Origin: JAGVIE01 sp964520905
GTDB lineage: Bacteria; Bacteroidota; Ignavibacteria; UBA10030; SZUA-254
Direction: 5' to 3'
Length of the DNA: 64,000 nucleotides
NCBI GenBank assembly: GCA_964520905.1
Contig: CAZFQL010000017.1
Coordinates: 1 to 64,000 of the forward strand
The notes below the pieces were generated by a model. That model made no database searches. It was not told where the DNA came from and was given only the letters and a program-made list of their open reading frames with translations. Below are positions 24,010-33,698 of the stretch, one piece after another. Made by a program: the position numbers and the translations under genes. Positions within the stretch are counted from its first letter, which is position 1, and each line of letters begins with the position of its first letter.

Positions 24010-24965
24010 TATCTTGTCCGCATCTGATTTTTTATCATCGCGCAAAGAAGCGGAATCATAATCTCATGATGACCGGTGAACATATAACCACTTCCTCCAT
24101 CTTTCGTCGGACGCTGAACAACATTCATCCTCGGACGGTAGTGCTGGATCATGTCGAAATTAGCCGTAGTGAAACCTTTTGCTTTGGAGCCGAGATTGCG
24201 AGCGACCGTCAAAGCTTTTAGAAAAACTTCAGGCAATATAACTGCAGAACCGAAATTCACTACGACTCCGCCCCCCCTCAAGTCTTTTACGACGTTACAG
24301 AGTATTTTGAAATCTCGAAACGACATCTCTCCTGTTGCGGCTCCATCCATTGTAGGCTGTTGATGAATAATATCAGTCCCGATAGCCGCGTGCACAGTAG
24401 CTGGGATATCCAACAAATAGCAAGCAGCGAGTAAACTATATTTCTTATTCGTAGTTTTGACTAAAGATTTCCCGAGCGCTTCACCATAACCAATTTTTCC
24501 CCGATTCATCGCGTATTTAAGTGTATTGTTGATGAATTCACCGGTCTCGGCTGACATCCCGAAGCTTCCATCCATCAAATTAGCCGATACATCTTCGGAT
24601 GTTTTCCCACACAATGCAATCTCTACATCGTGGATTGCGGCTGCACTGTTCATAGCCAAACAAGTGATAATCTTTCTATTAAGTAAATCGATTAGAAGCG
24701 GTGAGATGCCTACCTTGATAACATGAGCGCCGATCATAAAAATAACGGGTTTGCCGTGTTTGTGAGCTTTTACGATGTCATCAACAAACCGCCGGAGATC
24801 ATCAGCAACAAGAATATGTGGTAATGAATTAACAAAACCACCGAACGATTGCCCGGCAGGATTGTACACTTTCGCCAGTTCGCTCGATCCAACTTTGCTT
24901 TTTCTTTTTGCCAGAGAAATTGTTTTAATTTTTCCTAAATCCACTTGCTTGAAGTTTGGCATCAT
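24009..24965 (-). CDS. Deoxyhypusine synthase-like family protein
   Basis: A 318-residue Rossmann-fold protein of the deoxyhypusine synthase superfamily. Matching elements include 'KPVIFMIGAHVIKVGISPLLIDLL', 'NSAAAIHDVEIAL' and 'GKTSEDVS' near the NAD-binding core. True deoxyhypusine synthase modifies eukaryotic and archaeal eIF5A, which bacteria lack, so this bacterial branch must do something else, perhaps polyamine (homospermidine-type) chemistry. The family's catalytic-lysine motif (WGK-type) is not recognisable. It sits in an envelope-lipid operon between CPBP protease and DUF3108 genes, which gives no hint of substrate. Confidence 0.75.
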   Translation of the reverse strand: MMPNFKQVDLGKIKTISLAKRKSKVGSSELAKVYNPAGQSFGGFVNSLPHILVADDLRRFVDDIVKAHKHGKPVIFMIGAHVIKVGISPLLIDLLNRKIITCLAMNSAAAIHDVEIALCGKTSEDVSANLMDGSFGMSAETGEFINNTLKYAMNRGKIGYGEALGKSLVKTTNKKYSLLAACYLLDIPATVHAAIGTDIIHQQPTMDGAATGEMSFRDFKILCNVVKDLRGGGVVVNFGSAVILPEVFLKALTVARNLGSKAKGFTTANFDMIQHYRPRMNVVQRPTKDGGSGYMFTGHHEIMIPLLCAMIKNQMRTR

Positions 24966-24976
24966 TGCATCCTTTT

Positions 24977-25816
24977 TTATGGAATTTTTGCATTAACAGG
25001 TCCCGCAAGACCGCGATATTCAACCAGTTCAGCATCGACACTGCCAATTGCGATTTTCGCCGTTACCATCACCGGCATTCGGCGTTCATCATCTGTCAAC
25101 CAGACATAAATCCGCCCCTCGTTTTTAAATAGCCCACCCTCTTTCGCCATTGGCTCAACGATAATGCAGTTAAATTTTCCAGCATCCACATCACCCCTTT
25201 GAATTCCTTTGAATTTAACATCCAGTTCGTAGGTCGAATCCTTATAGAAATTTTGGAGATGTATTTTTTGCCCGGGCTTGAAACCTGTGAAATCGATTGT
25301 TCTGGTAAAATAGAATGCCGACATCATATCCTGTACGTAAGCCGGGATAATATATTTTTTATCTCCTGCGGTAGCTATGTGATTAATCTGATCGAACTCG
25401 GCAATAAAATCGCGCGTATAACCGCCTTCACGTATATGTTGCTCGAACCGCCATGGGAACATTCCTTCAGCATCGATGAATGTATAATATCTGTCACGAA
25501 CTTTGTAAAAGACATCGAAGAACGGTTTGGAATTCAGTATGAATTCTACGAAGTAGCATTTCCGCTCATGATATAAGGTATCAGATATTTTCAGAACTGC
25601 TTCGCCTGCTGTTACAAATCCGTAATTGACGTCAAATTTTAAATATTCACCCGCTGAGAATGCTTTGTTAGAAATCTTCCGAAGTGTATCCATACTGCTC
25701 GTATCCGGCGCAGTTCTCAAAACATTCACAGGACGGTTCTGCCTGGAGAATGAACTCACAACCAGGATTGATATGAGAACAATGTTTAATAAGATAATAA
25801 GTTTAAGGATTTTCAT
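24977..25816 (-). CDS. DUF3108 exported protein
   Basis: A 279-residue protein with a signal peptide (residues 1-26) and a single beta-rich DUF3108 domain beginning 'GEYLKFDVNYGFVTAGEAVL'. Typical features of the family follow: 'VRDRYYTFIDAEGMFPWRFEQHIREGGYTRDF', 'DMMSAFYFTR' and 'RIYVWLTDDERRMPV'. DUF3108 proteins are periplasmic and of unknown function, often encoded near LPS or outer-membrane biogenesis genes, as here (GT9 upstream, cdsA downstream). The gap to the next gene is 11 bases. Confidence 0.85.
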   Translation of the reverse strand: MKILKLIILLNIVLISILVVSSFSRQNRPVNVLRTAPDTSSMDTLRKISNKAFSAGEYLKFDVNYGFVTAGEAVLKISDTLYHERKCYFVEFILNSKPFFDVFYKVRDRYYTFIDAEGMFPWRFEQHIREGGYTRDFIAEFDQINHIATAGDKKYIIPAYVQDMMSAFYFTRTIDFTGFKPGQKIHLQNFYKDSTYELDVKFKGIQRGDVDAGKFNCIIVEPMAKEGGLFKNEGRIYVWLTDDERRMPVMVTAKIAIGSVDAELVEYRGLAGPVNAKIP

Positions 25817-25829
25817 AATGATGACATTA

Positions 25830-26882
25830 TCAATTTGAAAAAGATCGCCTGATTATTGTTGCTGCCGATTCATATACATCATCAATAGATATCGAATCCA
25901 TACATTCACAAGTATCTGTCTTTCTTTGAACGCATTTCTTACAATCAATCGGCTTATCCTTTGGAGTAAATATTATTTTCTTTTCGGTGTACGGTCCCCA
26001 CCTTGTCGAGTTCAATACAGTCACTTGCGGATAAAACCCTATAACGGGCGTTCCGACTGCAGCGGCGAGATGAATCGGACCGGTGGAATTTGCTATGAAT
26101 AGTATCGCGCATTTTGCAAGCGCGCTATACTCTCTTAATGTCAATTGATTCACCAGTGAAATCGCTGATTCGCCTATGAGAGAACAAACACTATTAACAA
26201 GCGCCTTTTCCGATTTACCCCCGGTAACAATCACCTTTACATTAGGGAACAAGCTGATACGTTTTCCAAGCAATCCGAAATTCTTCGCATTCCAATCTCT
26301 GGCAGATTTACCGCTTCCCGGATGGATAATGACTATTCGATCATTCCCGGTAACACCCATATTCTCAAGGAGAGACGCGACTTTACTCGCAGCGGCAGGG
26401 TGAATATTTATCGATGGCGTTACATCGATACCATCGGAAGAACAACCTATTGCTTCGAGAAGATGCAAATTGTACTCAAGCTCGTGGTGCAATGCGTGCT
26501 TACGATGTTCATATACTTTGTTGTTAAATAAGAACGAATACCATCTATAGCCCGTACCAACCCGAACCGGTATCCCGGCAAGCCAGACAATAAGCGCAAG
26601 ACGGAAACGTGGGTGAGTGTGTAATACAACATCAAGTTTTTGGCGACGTAGAATTAAGACTAACTTGAAGAAAGGAATCAAACGATCGTTTTCATCATAA
26701 TATAAAACCTCATCTACATCGCGATGGTCTTCGACAAGCTCGGATGTATAATGTCGGATGAGCATGGAAACGTGCGCCGATGGGAATTTTTTTTTCAGCA
26801 CTCTAGCCATTGGCAGCGTCAGAATGATATCCCCAATTCTATCTGTACGGATAATTAAAATTCGGCGATGATTTGATTCCAA
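25830..26882 (-). CDS. Glycosyltransferase family 9 (heptosyltransferase-like)
   Basis: A 350-residue GT-B fold enzyme of family GT9, which adds heptose or a related sugar to the lipid A inner core. The start 'ILIIRTDRIGDIILTLPMARVL' and the donor-site block 'IIHPGSGKSARDWNAKNFGLL' and 'ANSTGPIHLAAAVGTPVIGFYP' are intact. The C-terminus has a Cys cluster ('DCKKCVQRKTDTCECMDSI'), seen in some GT9 enzymes. Linkage to the DUF3108 gene 13 bases away and to lipid A genes elsewhere in the window fits LPS core synthesis. Acceptor not determinable. Confidence 0.9.
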   Translation of the reverse strand: MESNHRRILIIRTDRIGDIILTLPMARVLKKKFPSAHVSMLIRHYTSELVEDHRDVDEVLYYDENDRLIPFFKLVLILRRQKLDVVLHTHPRFRLALIVWLAGIPVRVGTGYRWYSFLFNNKVYEHRKHALHHELEYNLHLLEAIGCSSDGIDVTPSINIHPAAASKVASLLENMGVTGNDRIVIIHPGSGKSARDWNAKNFGLLGKRISLFPNVKVIVTGGKSEKALVNSVCSLIGESAISLVNQLTLREYSALAKCAILFIANSTGPIHLAAAVGTPVIGFYPQVTVLNSTRWGPYTEKKIIFTPKDKPIDCKKCVQRKTDTCECMDSISIDDVYESAATIIRRSFSN

Positions 26883-26978
26883 ACGTTCAGCAGCTCCATA
26901 TAATTATGTTCAATATACGCTGAATGCCTGTGAATTGCAACGAGATATCTTTCGAAAATGCCACTGAATTAAGCAAAT

Positions 26979-27479
26979 CTATACGAGGTAGGCTCGGGGA
27001 ACCTGCAATCCGGGACGATCGTTCTCCCATAGAACCGATATAATCCACCACCTATGGTTCTCACGAATCAATTGAATACCGTAAAGCCCTCGATAAAGGG
27101 GTGTTGTGTCACCCGTAGTATGTTTCGCTTCGAACGTACTGACAATCTGTGCCATATTACCGAACGATTGCATACGACGCGCAATCTCAGATTGAAGCAA
27201 CCCTTTTCGTTCCATTCCGGTGATTACAATATTTTCTGTTGAGCTTTTTATATATGTATCCAGGTCCATTACAAGAATATTTTTTTCTTTCTCGTTCTTT
27301 GGCGGTGTAATAAGTCCTTGTTTATGAAAAAGAGATCGTAGACGCCTATAATCCGGCTGCCTGCCTATAGCAAACGAAATAGATTCGTAGAATGCCTTAA
27401 CAATTTCATCCAGAGTCGAAACATCGGCTTGATTTTTCTCGGTCGAAGGTGATTCGGCTGTAGTTTTCTCTTTTGCCAT
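26979..27479 (-). CDS. NTF2-like (SnoaL-fold) hypothetical protein
   Basis: A 166-residue protein with a charged, disordered N-terminus (1-20) followed by an NTF2/SnoaL-type cone fold: helix 'LDEIVKAFYESISFAIG', 'RRLRSLFHKQG', and C-terminal strands 'TPLYRGLYGIQLIRENHRWWIISVLWENDRP'. The final strand pair is typical of polyketide-cyclase-like and steroid-isomerase-like proteins, but those are catalytically diverse and no active site can be read. A single gene with its own 400-base upstream region. Confidence 0.55.
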   Translation of the reverse strand: MAKEKTTAESPSTEKNQADVSTLDEIVKAFYESISFAIGRQPDYRRLRSLFHKQGLITPPKNEKEKNILVMDLDTYIKSSTENIVITGMERKGLLQSEIARRMQSFGNMAQIVSTFEAKHTTGDTTPLYRGLYGIQLIRENHRWWIISVLWENDRPGLQVPRAYLV

Positions 27480-27605
27480 ATCTCAATTCCTATTATTCTT
27501 AATAATTATACAATATTTGACCCTTAAATATACGTCACCTGGAATTGACATGCAATATTGAAAAGATTTCATCAATGGAATGAAGATAATATCACACCAA
27601 CAAAA

Positions 27606-27629
27606 AAGGCGACCGTACTGGGTCACCTT
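27606..27629 (-). terminator. Rho-independent terminator, minus strand
   Basis: Read on the minus strand, AAGGTGACC pairs with GGTCGCCTT (one mismatch) across a short loop and is followed by six T. No annotated gene ends here, so it suggests an unannotated minus-strand transcript from the 27650-27840 interval. Confidence 0.75.
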
Positions 27630-27847
27630 TGTGGATTAGGGAGAATGAACTTACAATATGAATGTAAATATTCTTAACATTCTTATCAATATCCGTTTAC
27701 TCACTTTTCCCGTTTATTTTAAAAATTTATTTCGTCAATTCTGCAAATATACATTGATTAATCTCACGAGCTTATTGCCATACAATGAGATGTTTGCTAT
27801 TTTATACCCGGGATACTTCAGTTACAAGGAGATACATATCATTCCCC

Positions 27848-27876
27848 AAAAGGTGACTTACCTCCGGTCACCTTTT
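27848..27876. terminator. dnaG terminator (bidirectional)
   Basis: Perfect 10-bp stem AAAAGGTGAC (27848-27857) / GTCACCTTTT (27867-27876). It follows the dnaG stop by 7 bases on the minus strand; T-runs occur on both sides. Confidence 0.85.
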
Positions 27877-27883
27877 TTATTTC

Positions 27884-29752
27884 TTATTCAGGATTGTAAA
27901 TCTTAAGTTCCAATTCTCTTATTTCTGCAAGTAATTGTTGATGGCGTTCCAGGATAGGTAAGACATTCTCGCCGCATTGACTTGCACTTTTTAATAAACG
28001 CTGGTTTTCCTCTATCATTCGTTCCAGCGCACGTCTTCTTATGATTGTTATAGCATCTTTAGCGATTTTTCTAGGATCTGCCTGCTCGATCTGAATTCCG
28101 GCTTCATCCCACCCTTTACTTAAGTGATATTTACTAAACACCAGATTCGCGATAAATCTACTTTGCGTTTGCTCTTCAACTTCGTTGAGAAGAACAGCAG
28201 GATCGATCGGCTGTTTATTATCAAGATGAAGCAAAAGTGTCTCGACCAGCTTTCTTGATTGCGGATGCGCAAAATCTGAAACCTGAAGATGCTTAGAAAT
28301 TAAATTAACAACTTCTTCTCCGCCATCGAGCATGGCATGTATTAAATCGCGTTCTACCACCGGCATATCGATACCATCCTGTTTGAATCCATCTGCGGTT
28401 TCAACTTCAAAAGCCGGCGCTGCTTGGTTGGATTGCTCCCGTACCGGGCGACGACCGGTACCGATTATTGTTTCAAGTTCTCTCATCAATGTCGATTCAT
28501 ACAGCCGATATTTTTCGGCAACTTGCCGTATATAGAAATTCCGTTTCAATTCATCCTTCATCTTTGAGATTGATTGAACGATAGCGCGGACTGTTTTCGC
28601 CTGTCCTTCCGGCGTCTCGAGTTTTCCCTGCTTCTCGAAAGATTGAGCGATAAAATCAATAAATGATACTGCCTCATCAATCAGCTTCCGGAATGCCTCG
28701 GCGCCATTTTTCCGAATAAATGAATCGGGATCATCTCCTTCGGGGAGCGGTGCTACACGCACATCAAGATCATTCTCCAAAACGAGATCGACGCCCCGCA
28801 ATGCAGCTTTCGAACCGGCAGAATCGGCATCGTACATGATCGTGATGTTCTTTGTGTATCGGCTTATGAGTTGTATTTGTTCCTGCGTTAATGCCGTACC
28901 GCTGGAAGCTACAACATTCTTCACCCCCGATTGGAATGTAGTAATGAGGTCAGCATATCCTTCTACAAGAATTACAAAATCTTTTTCACGGATTGCGTCC
29001 TTTGCCTGATAGATTCCATAAAGAAGTTTACTCTTATTATAAATAAGCGTTTCAGGCGAGTTGAGATATTTCCCCAGAGGATCATCTTCGCGCAGTTTTC
29101 GTGCGCCAAATCCAACCACTCTACCCGTGGTTGAAAAAATCGGGAACATCCCGCGTCCCCGGAAATAATCATGATAAGATCCGTCGTCCCGTTTACGAAC
29201 GAGTCCGGCTTTTTCTGCTAATTCAATCGGGATGTTTTTCTCTCTGGAAAAACTGATAAACGATTCCCAGGCGTTCATTGAATAACCAAGTCCGAAAGTA
29301 CGAATTGTCTCGTCGGTAAATCCCCGTTTGTGGAAATACTCCCATGCATATTTACCTTCATCGGTTTCAGTCAAATTCTTATAAAAAAACAATCCTGCCT
29401 CGCGGCACACCTGGTACAATTGCTCTTGTTCGCTCGCACGATCTCCATCCTCAGCAGTATCTTGTGGCAAAACAATCCCTGCTTTTTCAGCGAGCGACCG
29501 GACTGCTTCTAAAAACGACACCTTCTCAAAGTCCATCACGAACGTTATGGCATTCCCGCCAACACCACACCCAAAGCAATGGTACATTTGACGTTCAGGT
29601 GAAATATTGAAGGATGGAGTTTTTTCAACATGGAATGGACATAGCCCGATAAAGCTTTTACCGCGTTTCTTTAACGGTAAAAAAGCGCCGATGAGATCGA
29701 CTATATCGATCGCATTGCGAACTTCATCTAATTTTTCCGGTGAAATTCTCAC
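27884..29752 (-). CDS. dnaG: DNA primase
   Basis: A 622-residue DNA primase that makes RNA primers at the replication fork. The N-terminal CHC2 zinc finger has Cys38, His41, Cys59, Cys62 ('CPFHVEKTPSF' and 'YHCFGCGVGG'), then the catalytic core with 'EGYADLITTF', the Toprim residues and 'YDADSAGSKAALRG', and a C-terminal DnaB-binding helical domain. Length is standard. The gene is not next to rpoD or rpsU, unlike the enterobacterial macromolecular-synthesis operon. It is divergent from the histidine kinase gene with 259 bases between. Confidence 0.96.
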   Translation of the reverse strand: MRISPEKLDEVRNAIDIVDLIGAFLPLKKRGKSFIGLCPFHVEKTPSFNISPERQMYHCFGCGVGGNAITFVMDFEKVSFLEAVRSLAEKAGIVLPQDTAEDGDRASEQEQLYQVCREAGLFFYKNLTETDEGKYAWEYFHKRGFTDETIRTFGLGYSMNAWESFISFSREKNIPIELAEKAGLVRKRDDGSYHDYFRGRGMFPIFSTTGRVVGFGARKLREDDPLGKYLNSPETLIYNKSKLLYGIYQAKDAIREKDFVILVEGYADLITTFQSGVKNVVASSGTALTQEQIQLISRYTKNITIMYDADSAGSKAALRGVDLVLENDLDVRVAPLPEGDDPDSFIRKNGAEAFRKLIDEAVSFIDFIAQSFEKQGKLETPEGQAKTVRAIVQSISKMKDELKRNFYIRQVAEKYRLYESTLMRELETIIGTGRRPVREQSNQAAPAFEVETADGFKQDGIDMPVVERDLIHAMLDGGEEVVNLISKHLQVSDFAHPQSRKLVETLLLHLDNKQPIDPAVLLNEVEEQTQSRFIANLVFSKYHLSKGWDEAGIQIEQADPRKIAKDAITIIRRRALERMIEENQRLLKSASQCGENVLPILERHQQLLAEIRELELKIYNPE

Positions 29753-30011
29753 ACAAATAAAGATGGAATAAAAAATATATGGATAATGATAATCTTTCTG
29801 AATTTACTCAAAATGAGCACAGGAAGCAAAATTAATTTATTATCCTCCCTAAACCTGATAACAGTTGACATTCCATCATCCATAACTTACATTATTATAG
29901 AAATTTGATCCTCTCTTTCGATATACGGGATATTGTCGGAATGAAACCTGCGAAATTTACCCGGTCGGAAGATATGAATAATATTATTCTTTAGGGGAGA
30001 CTAAAAAAAGG

Positions 30012-33000
30012 ATGAAAACATTGAAACAAATTAGCAGATCAAAGCGCAACAAAAAAAATATTGACGCACATGAAGAAGTCGAGAAGGCGTTACGGCAAAG
30101 CGAGAAACGTTATAAACAACTCCTCAATTCAATCACCGATTACATTTATTCTGTCGAGATTAAAGATGGCAGTCCGACGAAAACGGTTCATGGTAAAGGA
30201 TCCGAGAAAGTCACGGGTTACACACCCGCTGAATACGCCGCCGATCCAAAATTGTGGCTTAGCATGGTTCATCCCAACGATATAAGTTATGTCGAACACT
30301 ACGCCGATCTTTTACACGGGGGGAAAGAGGTCCCGCCTCTGGAACACCGCCTCATTCACAAGACAGGAAAGATCTGTTGGATTCAAAACACATATGTGTT
30401 AAAGCATAATACTGCCGGAAAAGTAATTGGATACGATGGCTTAATCTCGGACATCACAGAACGGAAAAACGCCGAGTTAGAACTGATCAGAGCTAATAGA
30501 ATTTATGCAATTATCAGCCAAATCGATCAAATGGTTGTCCGGACGAAGAATAGGGATAAACTATTTTCCGAGGCATGCCGTATTACGATTGAGTATGGAA
30601 AATTCCGCATGGTCTGGATTGGCTTGGTTGACGAGAGAGAGCAAGTGGTAAAGCCAATTGCATTTGACGGCTTTGAGGATGGATTCCTCGCTACAACTAA
30701 AAAGATTTCGTTGCACAACATCCCCGAGGGACATGGACCAACGAGCAGAGCAATTCACAAAGGAAGGTATTGCTGCTGCAATGATATCGCGAACGATTCT
30801 TCAATGGTTATATGGCGGGATGAAGCGCTTAAACGTGGTTACCGGTCTTCAATTTCATTGCCGATATTTGTTCAGGGCAAAACGATCGGGGCATTCAATA
30901 TATTTGCCTCAGAGCCATTCTTCTTTAATAAATCGGAAATTCAACTTCTCAAGGAGGTCACCGGCGATATCGCTTATGCAGTCGAAACTATCGACACCGC
31001 TGAGAGACGCAAGCAAGTTGAAGAAGCGCTTCAAATATCGGAGAAAAAATACAGATTACTTCACGAAAGCATAACTGATGCCGTTGTATCGGTTGATATG
31101 ACCGGCAAAATTACCGAATGCAATAAAGCATATACTAAAATGCTCGGCTATAATAATGAAGAACTTGCTAAACTCTCGTATTTAGATATTACTCCGCCTA
31201 AATGGCATTCTTTCGAATCGAAAATTGTCGAAGAACAAATATTGAAAAAGGGTTATTCTGAAATCTACGAGAAGGAATACATTAAGAAAGACGGGACAGT
31301 GTTTCCTGTTGAGCTGCGTACCTTTTTAATTACAGACGATCATGGAGTAGCTACAAATATGTGGGCGATAGTCAGAGACATAACCGAGCGTAAATCGGCT
31401 GAGAAGGCATTATCTGAAAGTGAAGCAAAATATCGCACATTAGTAGAAACCACCGGGACCGGATTCGTTATCGTCGATGACGAGGGTAAAGTTGAAGATG
31501 CTAACCATGAGTATGTAAGACTGACAGGTTATAAAACCCTCGAGGAGATTATCGGAAGAAAGGTGACTGAATGGACTGCCGAATATGACATAATTCGAAA
31601 CGCAGAAGAAGTAAAAAAATGCTTCGAGAAAGGCTCGATGAGAAACCTCCAGATAGATTATATAGACACTAAAGGAAACATAACTCCAATCGAAATAAAT
31701 GCCAATGTTATACAAACATCAGCAGGAATAAAAATCCATACTTTATGTCGCGATATCACTGAACGCAGGAGAGCTGAAGAAATACTGAATCAGAGTGAGG
31801 AGCGATTCAGATCGTTAGTACTCAACTCATCCGATATCATCACGATCCATGATAAGAACGGATCGTTGACGTATGCTACGCCATCCATAGATAGAATATT
31901 GGGATACAAACCGGAGGATCTTTTCGGAAGAAATCCGCTTGAATTAGTGCACCCGGATGACTATGAATATGTTGCTGCAAAGCTTCAGGAAGCGTATGAT
32001 AATCGCAATACCGGATTACCTACTGAATACAGAATTAAGCGCGCAGATGGCGCTTGGATTTATTTTGAATCGGTCGCCCTTAATCTGCTTAATAATCCGA
32101 TAATCAATGGTATTATTTTAACATCGCGTGAAATCACCGAGCGTAAGCGTACCGAGAATGCGTTACGGGAAAGTGAAAATCGACTCACCGCACTCTTGAA
32201 TGCTTCAACACAACCGATCATGCTACTCGATAGAAACGGAACCGTTCTCGCAACTAATACTGCTATGGTTCAAAGATTAGAATTATCCATCGATGAATTC
32301 ATCGGAAAAAATGCTTTCCAATTTTTACCCAAAGACTTAGCTATGAGACGAAAAGAAAAAATTGGAGAAGTCATACGTACCGGCAGTGCGATTCGATTTG
32401 AAGATCGACGGGGGAATACTTTTTTTGATAACAGCATTTTCCCTGTGTTAGACAATTTGGGAAACGTATCCGCAGTCGCAATATTCTCGAATGACATTAC
32501 CGAATATAAAAGAGCAGAAATGCTAATAAGGGATAGTGAATCTCAATTACGGCAGGTAATCGATTTAGTTCCGCACTTTATTTTTGCCAAAAACCGAAAG
32601 GGCCAATTTGTTCTTGCGAATAAAACAGTCGCGGACGCGTACGGAACTACAGTGGAACAATTACTTGGTAAAACGGATGCTGATTTTAATCCTAATGCCG
32701 TTGAAGTACAACATTTTTTGCAAGACGATGTGGAAGTAATGAATAGTGGTTGTATGAAGGACATCCCCGAGGAGAAAATAACAGATTCAACCGGTCAGGT
32801 ACATTATTTACATACGATTAAAATCCCATTCAGACCGATATCAACAATTGAAGAGGCAATATTAGGGGTTTCTACAAATATAACAGGACGGAAAATAGTT
32901 GAAGACCAGCTCCAGGCTTCTTATCAGCAGATGCGCCAATTGACGGCTAGAGTTCAGGAAGTCCGTGAAGAAGAAAGTACGCGTATCGCCCGTGAAATCC

Positions 33001-33590
33001 ACGATGAACTCGGACAAATTCTGACCGGAATAAAGATGGACTTAGCCTTCCTCGAGGATATCTTGCTTGAACAAGCGAATGTACCCCAATGCGATAAGTT
33101 GATCAGTAAAATTGAATCGACGTCAAGACTGGTTGACGGAGCTATCCAAACAGTAAGAAAGGTGACAACCGAATTACGTCCGGCAATTTTAGACAGCATG
33201 GGTATTCTTGCGGCAATTGAGTGGCAAGCAGAAGAATTCCAAAGACGAACGGGCATTACATGTGAGTACAATTCACTGTTTGAGGATATTGAGTTAGACC
33301 GTGCTCGATCAACAACAATTTTTCGAATTCTACAGGAATCTCTTACCAATATCGTTCGCCATTCAAAAGCCACAAAGGTCAGTATCACGTTCAAAAAAGA
33401 AAATAATATGCTTTTTTTCGACATAATTGATAACGGTACCGGTGTGCAGATGAAGGATATGAAAAAGTTAAATTCTTTTGGTATCTTAGGAATGAAAGAA
33501 CGAGCTTCATTGATCGGAGGTTATGTTGAAATACAAAGTACTCCGGGAAAAGGAACAACTGTAAGCGTAAAAATTCCTTTAGAAAACTGA
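30012..33590 (+). CDS. Soluble multi-PAS/GAF sensor histidine kinase
   Basis: A 1192-residue cytoplasmic sensor kinase without membrane helices. Domain order: PAS (about 30-150), GAF (165-330), then five more PAS domains each ending in a DITERK-type linker (about 345-465, 470-590, 595-715, 720-840, 845-970), HisKA_3 with phospho-acceptor His997 ('AREIHDELGQ'), and an HATPase_c domain (about 1095-1190) with 'DNGTGV' and 'GILGMKERA'. HisKA_3 kinases of the NarL/DegS type pair with LuxR-type regulators, and such a regulator follows 108 bases later. Six PAS plus GAF suggests integration of several redox, gas or ligand signals. The ligands cannot be read from sequence. Confidence 0.93.
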   Translation: MKTLKQISRSKRNKKNIDAHEEVEKALRQSEKRYKQLLNSITDYIYSVEIKDGSPTKTVHGKGSEKVTGYTPAEYAADPKLWLSMVHPNDISYVEHYADLLHGGKEVPPLEHRLIHKTGKICWIQNTYVLKHNTAGKVIGYDGLISDITERKNAELELIRANRIYAIISQIDQMVVRTKNRDKLFSEACRITIEYGKFRMVWIGLVDEREQVVKPIAFDGFEDGFLATTKKISLHNIPEGHGPTSRAIHKGRYCCCNDIANDSSMVIWRDEALKRGYRSSISLPIFVQGKTIGAFNIFASEPFFFNKSEIQLLKEVTGDIAYAVETIDTAERRKQVEEALQISEKKYRLLHESITDAVVSVDMTGKITECNKAYTKMLGYNNEELAKLSYLDITPPKWHSFESKIVEEQILKKGYSEIYEKEYIKKDGTVFPVELRTFLITDDHGVATNMWAIVRDITERKSAEKALSESEAKYRTLVETTGTGFVIVDDEGKVEDANHEYVRLTGYKTLEEIIGRKVTEWTAEYDIIRNAEEVKKCFEKGSMRNLQIDYIDTKGNITPIEINANVIQTSAGIKIHTLCRDITERRRAEEILNQSEERFRSLVLNSSDIITIHDKNGSLTYATPSIDRILGYKPEDLFGRNPLELVHPDDYEYVAAKLQEAYDNRNTGLPTEYRIKRADGAWIYFESVALNLLNNPIINGIILTSREITERKRTENALRESENRLTALLNASTQPIMLLDRNGTVLATNTAMVQRLELSIDEFIGKNAFQFLPKDLAMRRKEKIGEVIRTGSAIRFEDRRGNTFFDNSIFPVLDNLGNVSAVAIFSNDITEYKRAEMLIRDSESQLRQVIDLVPHFIFAKNRKGQFVLANKTVADAYGTTVEQLLGKTDADFNPNAVEVQHFLQDDVEVMNSGCMKDIPEEKITDSTGQVHYLHTIKIPFRPISTIEEAILGVSTNITGRKIVEDQLQASYQQMRQLTARVQEVREEESTRIAREIHDELGQILTGIKMDLAFLEDILLEQANVPQCDKLISKIESTSRLVDGAIQTVRKVTTELRPAILDSMGILAAIEWQAEEFQRRTGITCEYNSLFEDIELDRARSTTIFRILQESLTNIVRHSKATKVSITFKKENNMLFFDIIDNGTGVQMKDMKKLNSFGILGMKERASLIGGYVEIQSTPGKGTTVSVKIPLEN

Positions 33591-33698
33591 TCCATTTAAT
33601 ATATTTTCTAAACTCTACGACATAGGGAAATAATACGGGCGACATAATTTCATAATTGCACTAGATAATTATTAATAATTCTGATTTGGAATTTAGCA

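Larger units (their letters stand above)
27480..27883. other. 404-base intergenic region between dnaG and NTF2-like gene
   Basis: Holds two terminator hairpins with the same GGTGACC core (27606-27629 and 27848-27876) and an AT-rich stretch between them. A TTGACG then about 16 bases then TAAACG on the minus strand (about 27750-27720) could be a promoter for a short transcript ending at the 27606 hairpin. An 82-codon plus-strand frame through the region overlaps a terminator and is not convincing. Confidence 0.45.

Noticed and set aside
27658..27906. 82-codon plus-strand frame between NTF2-like gene and dnaG
   Set aside because: It runs through the dnaG terminator hairpin and into dnaG; composition is that of AT-rich spacer.
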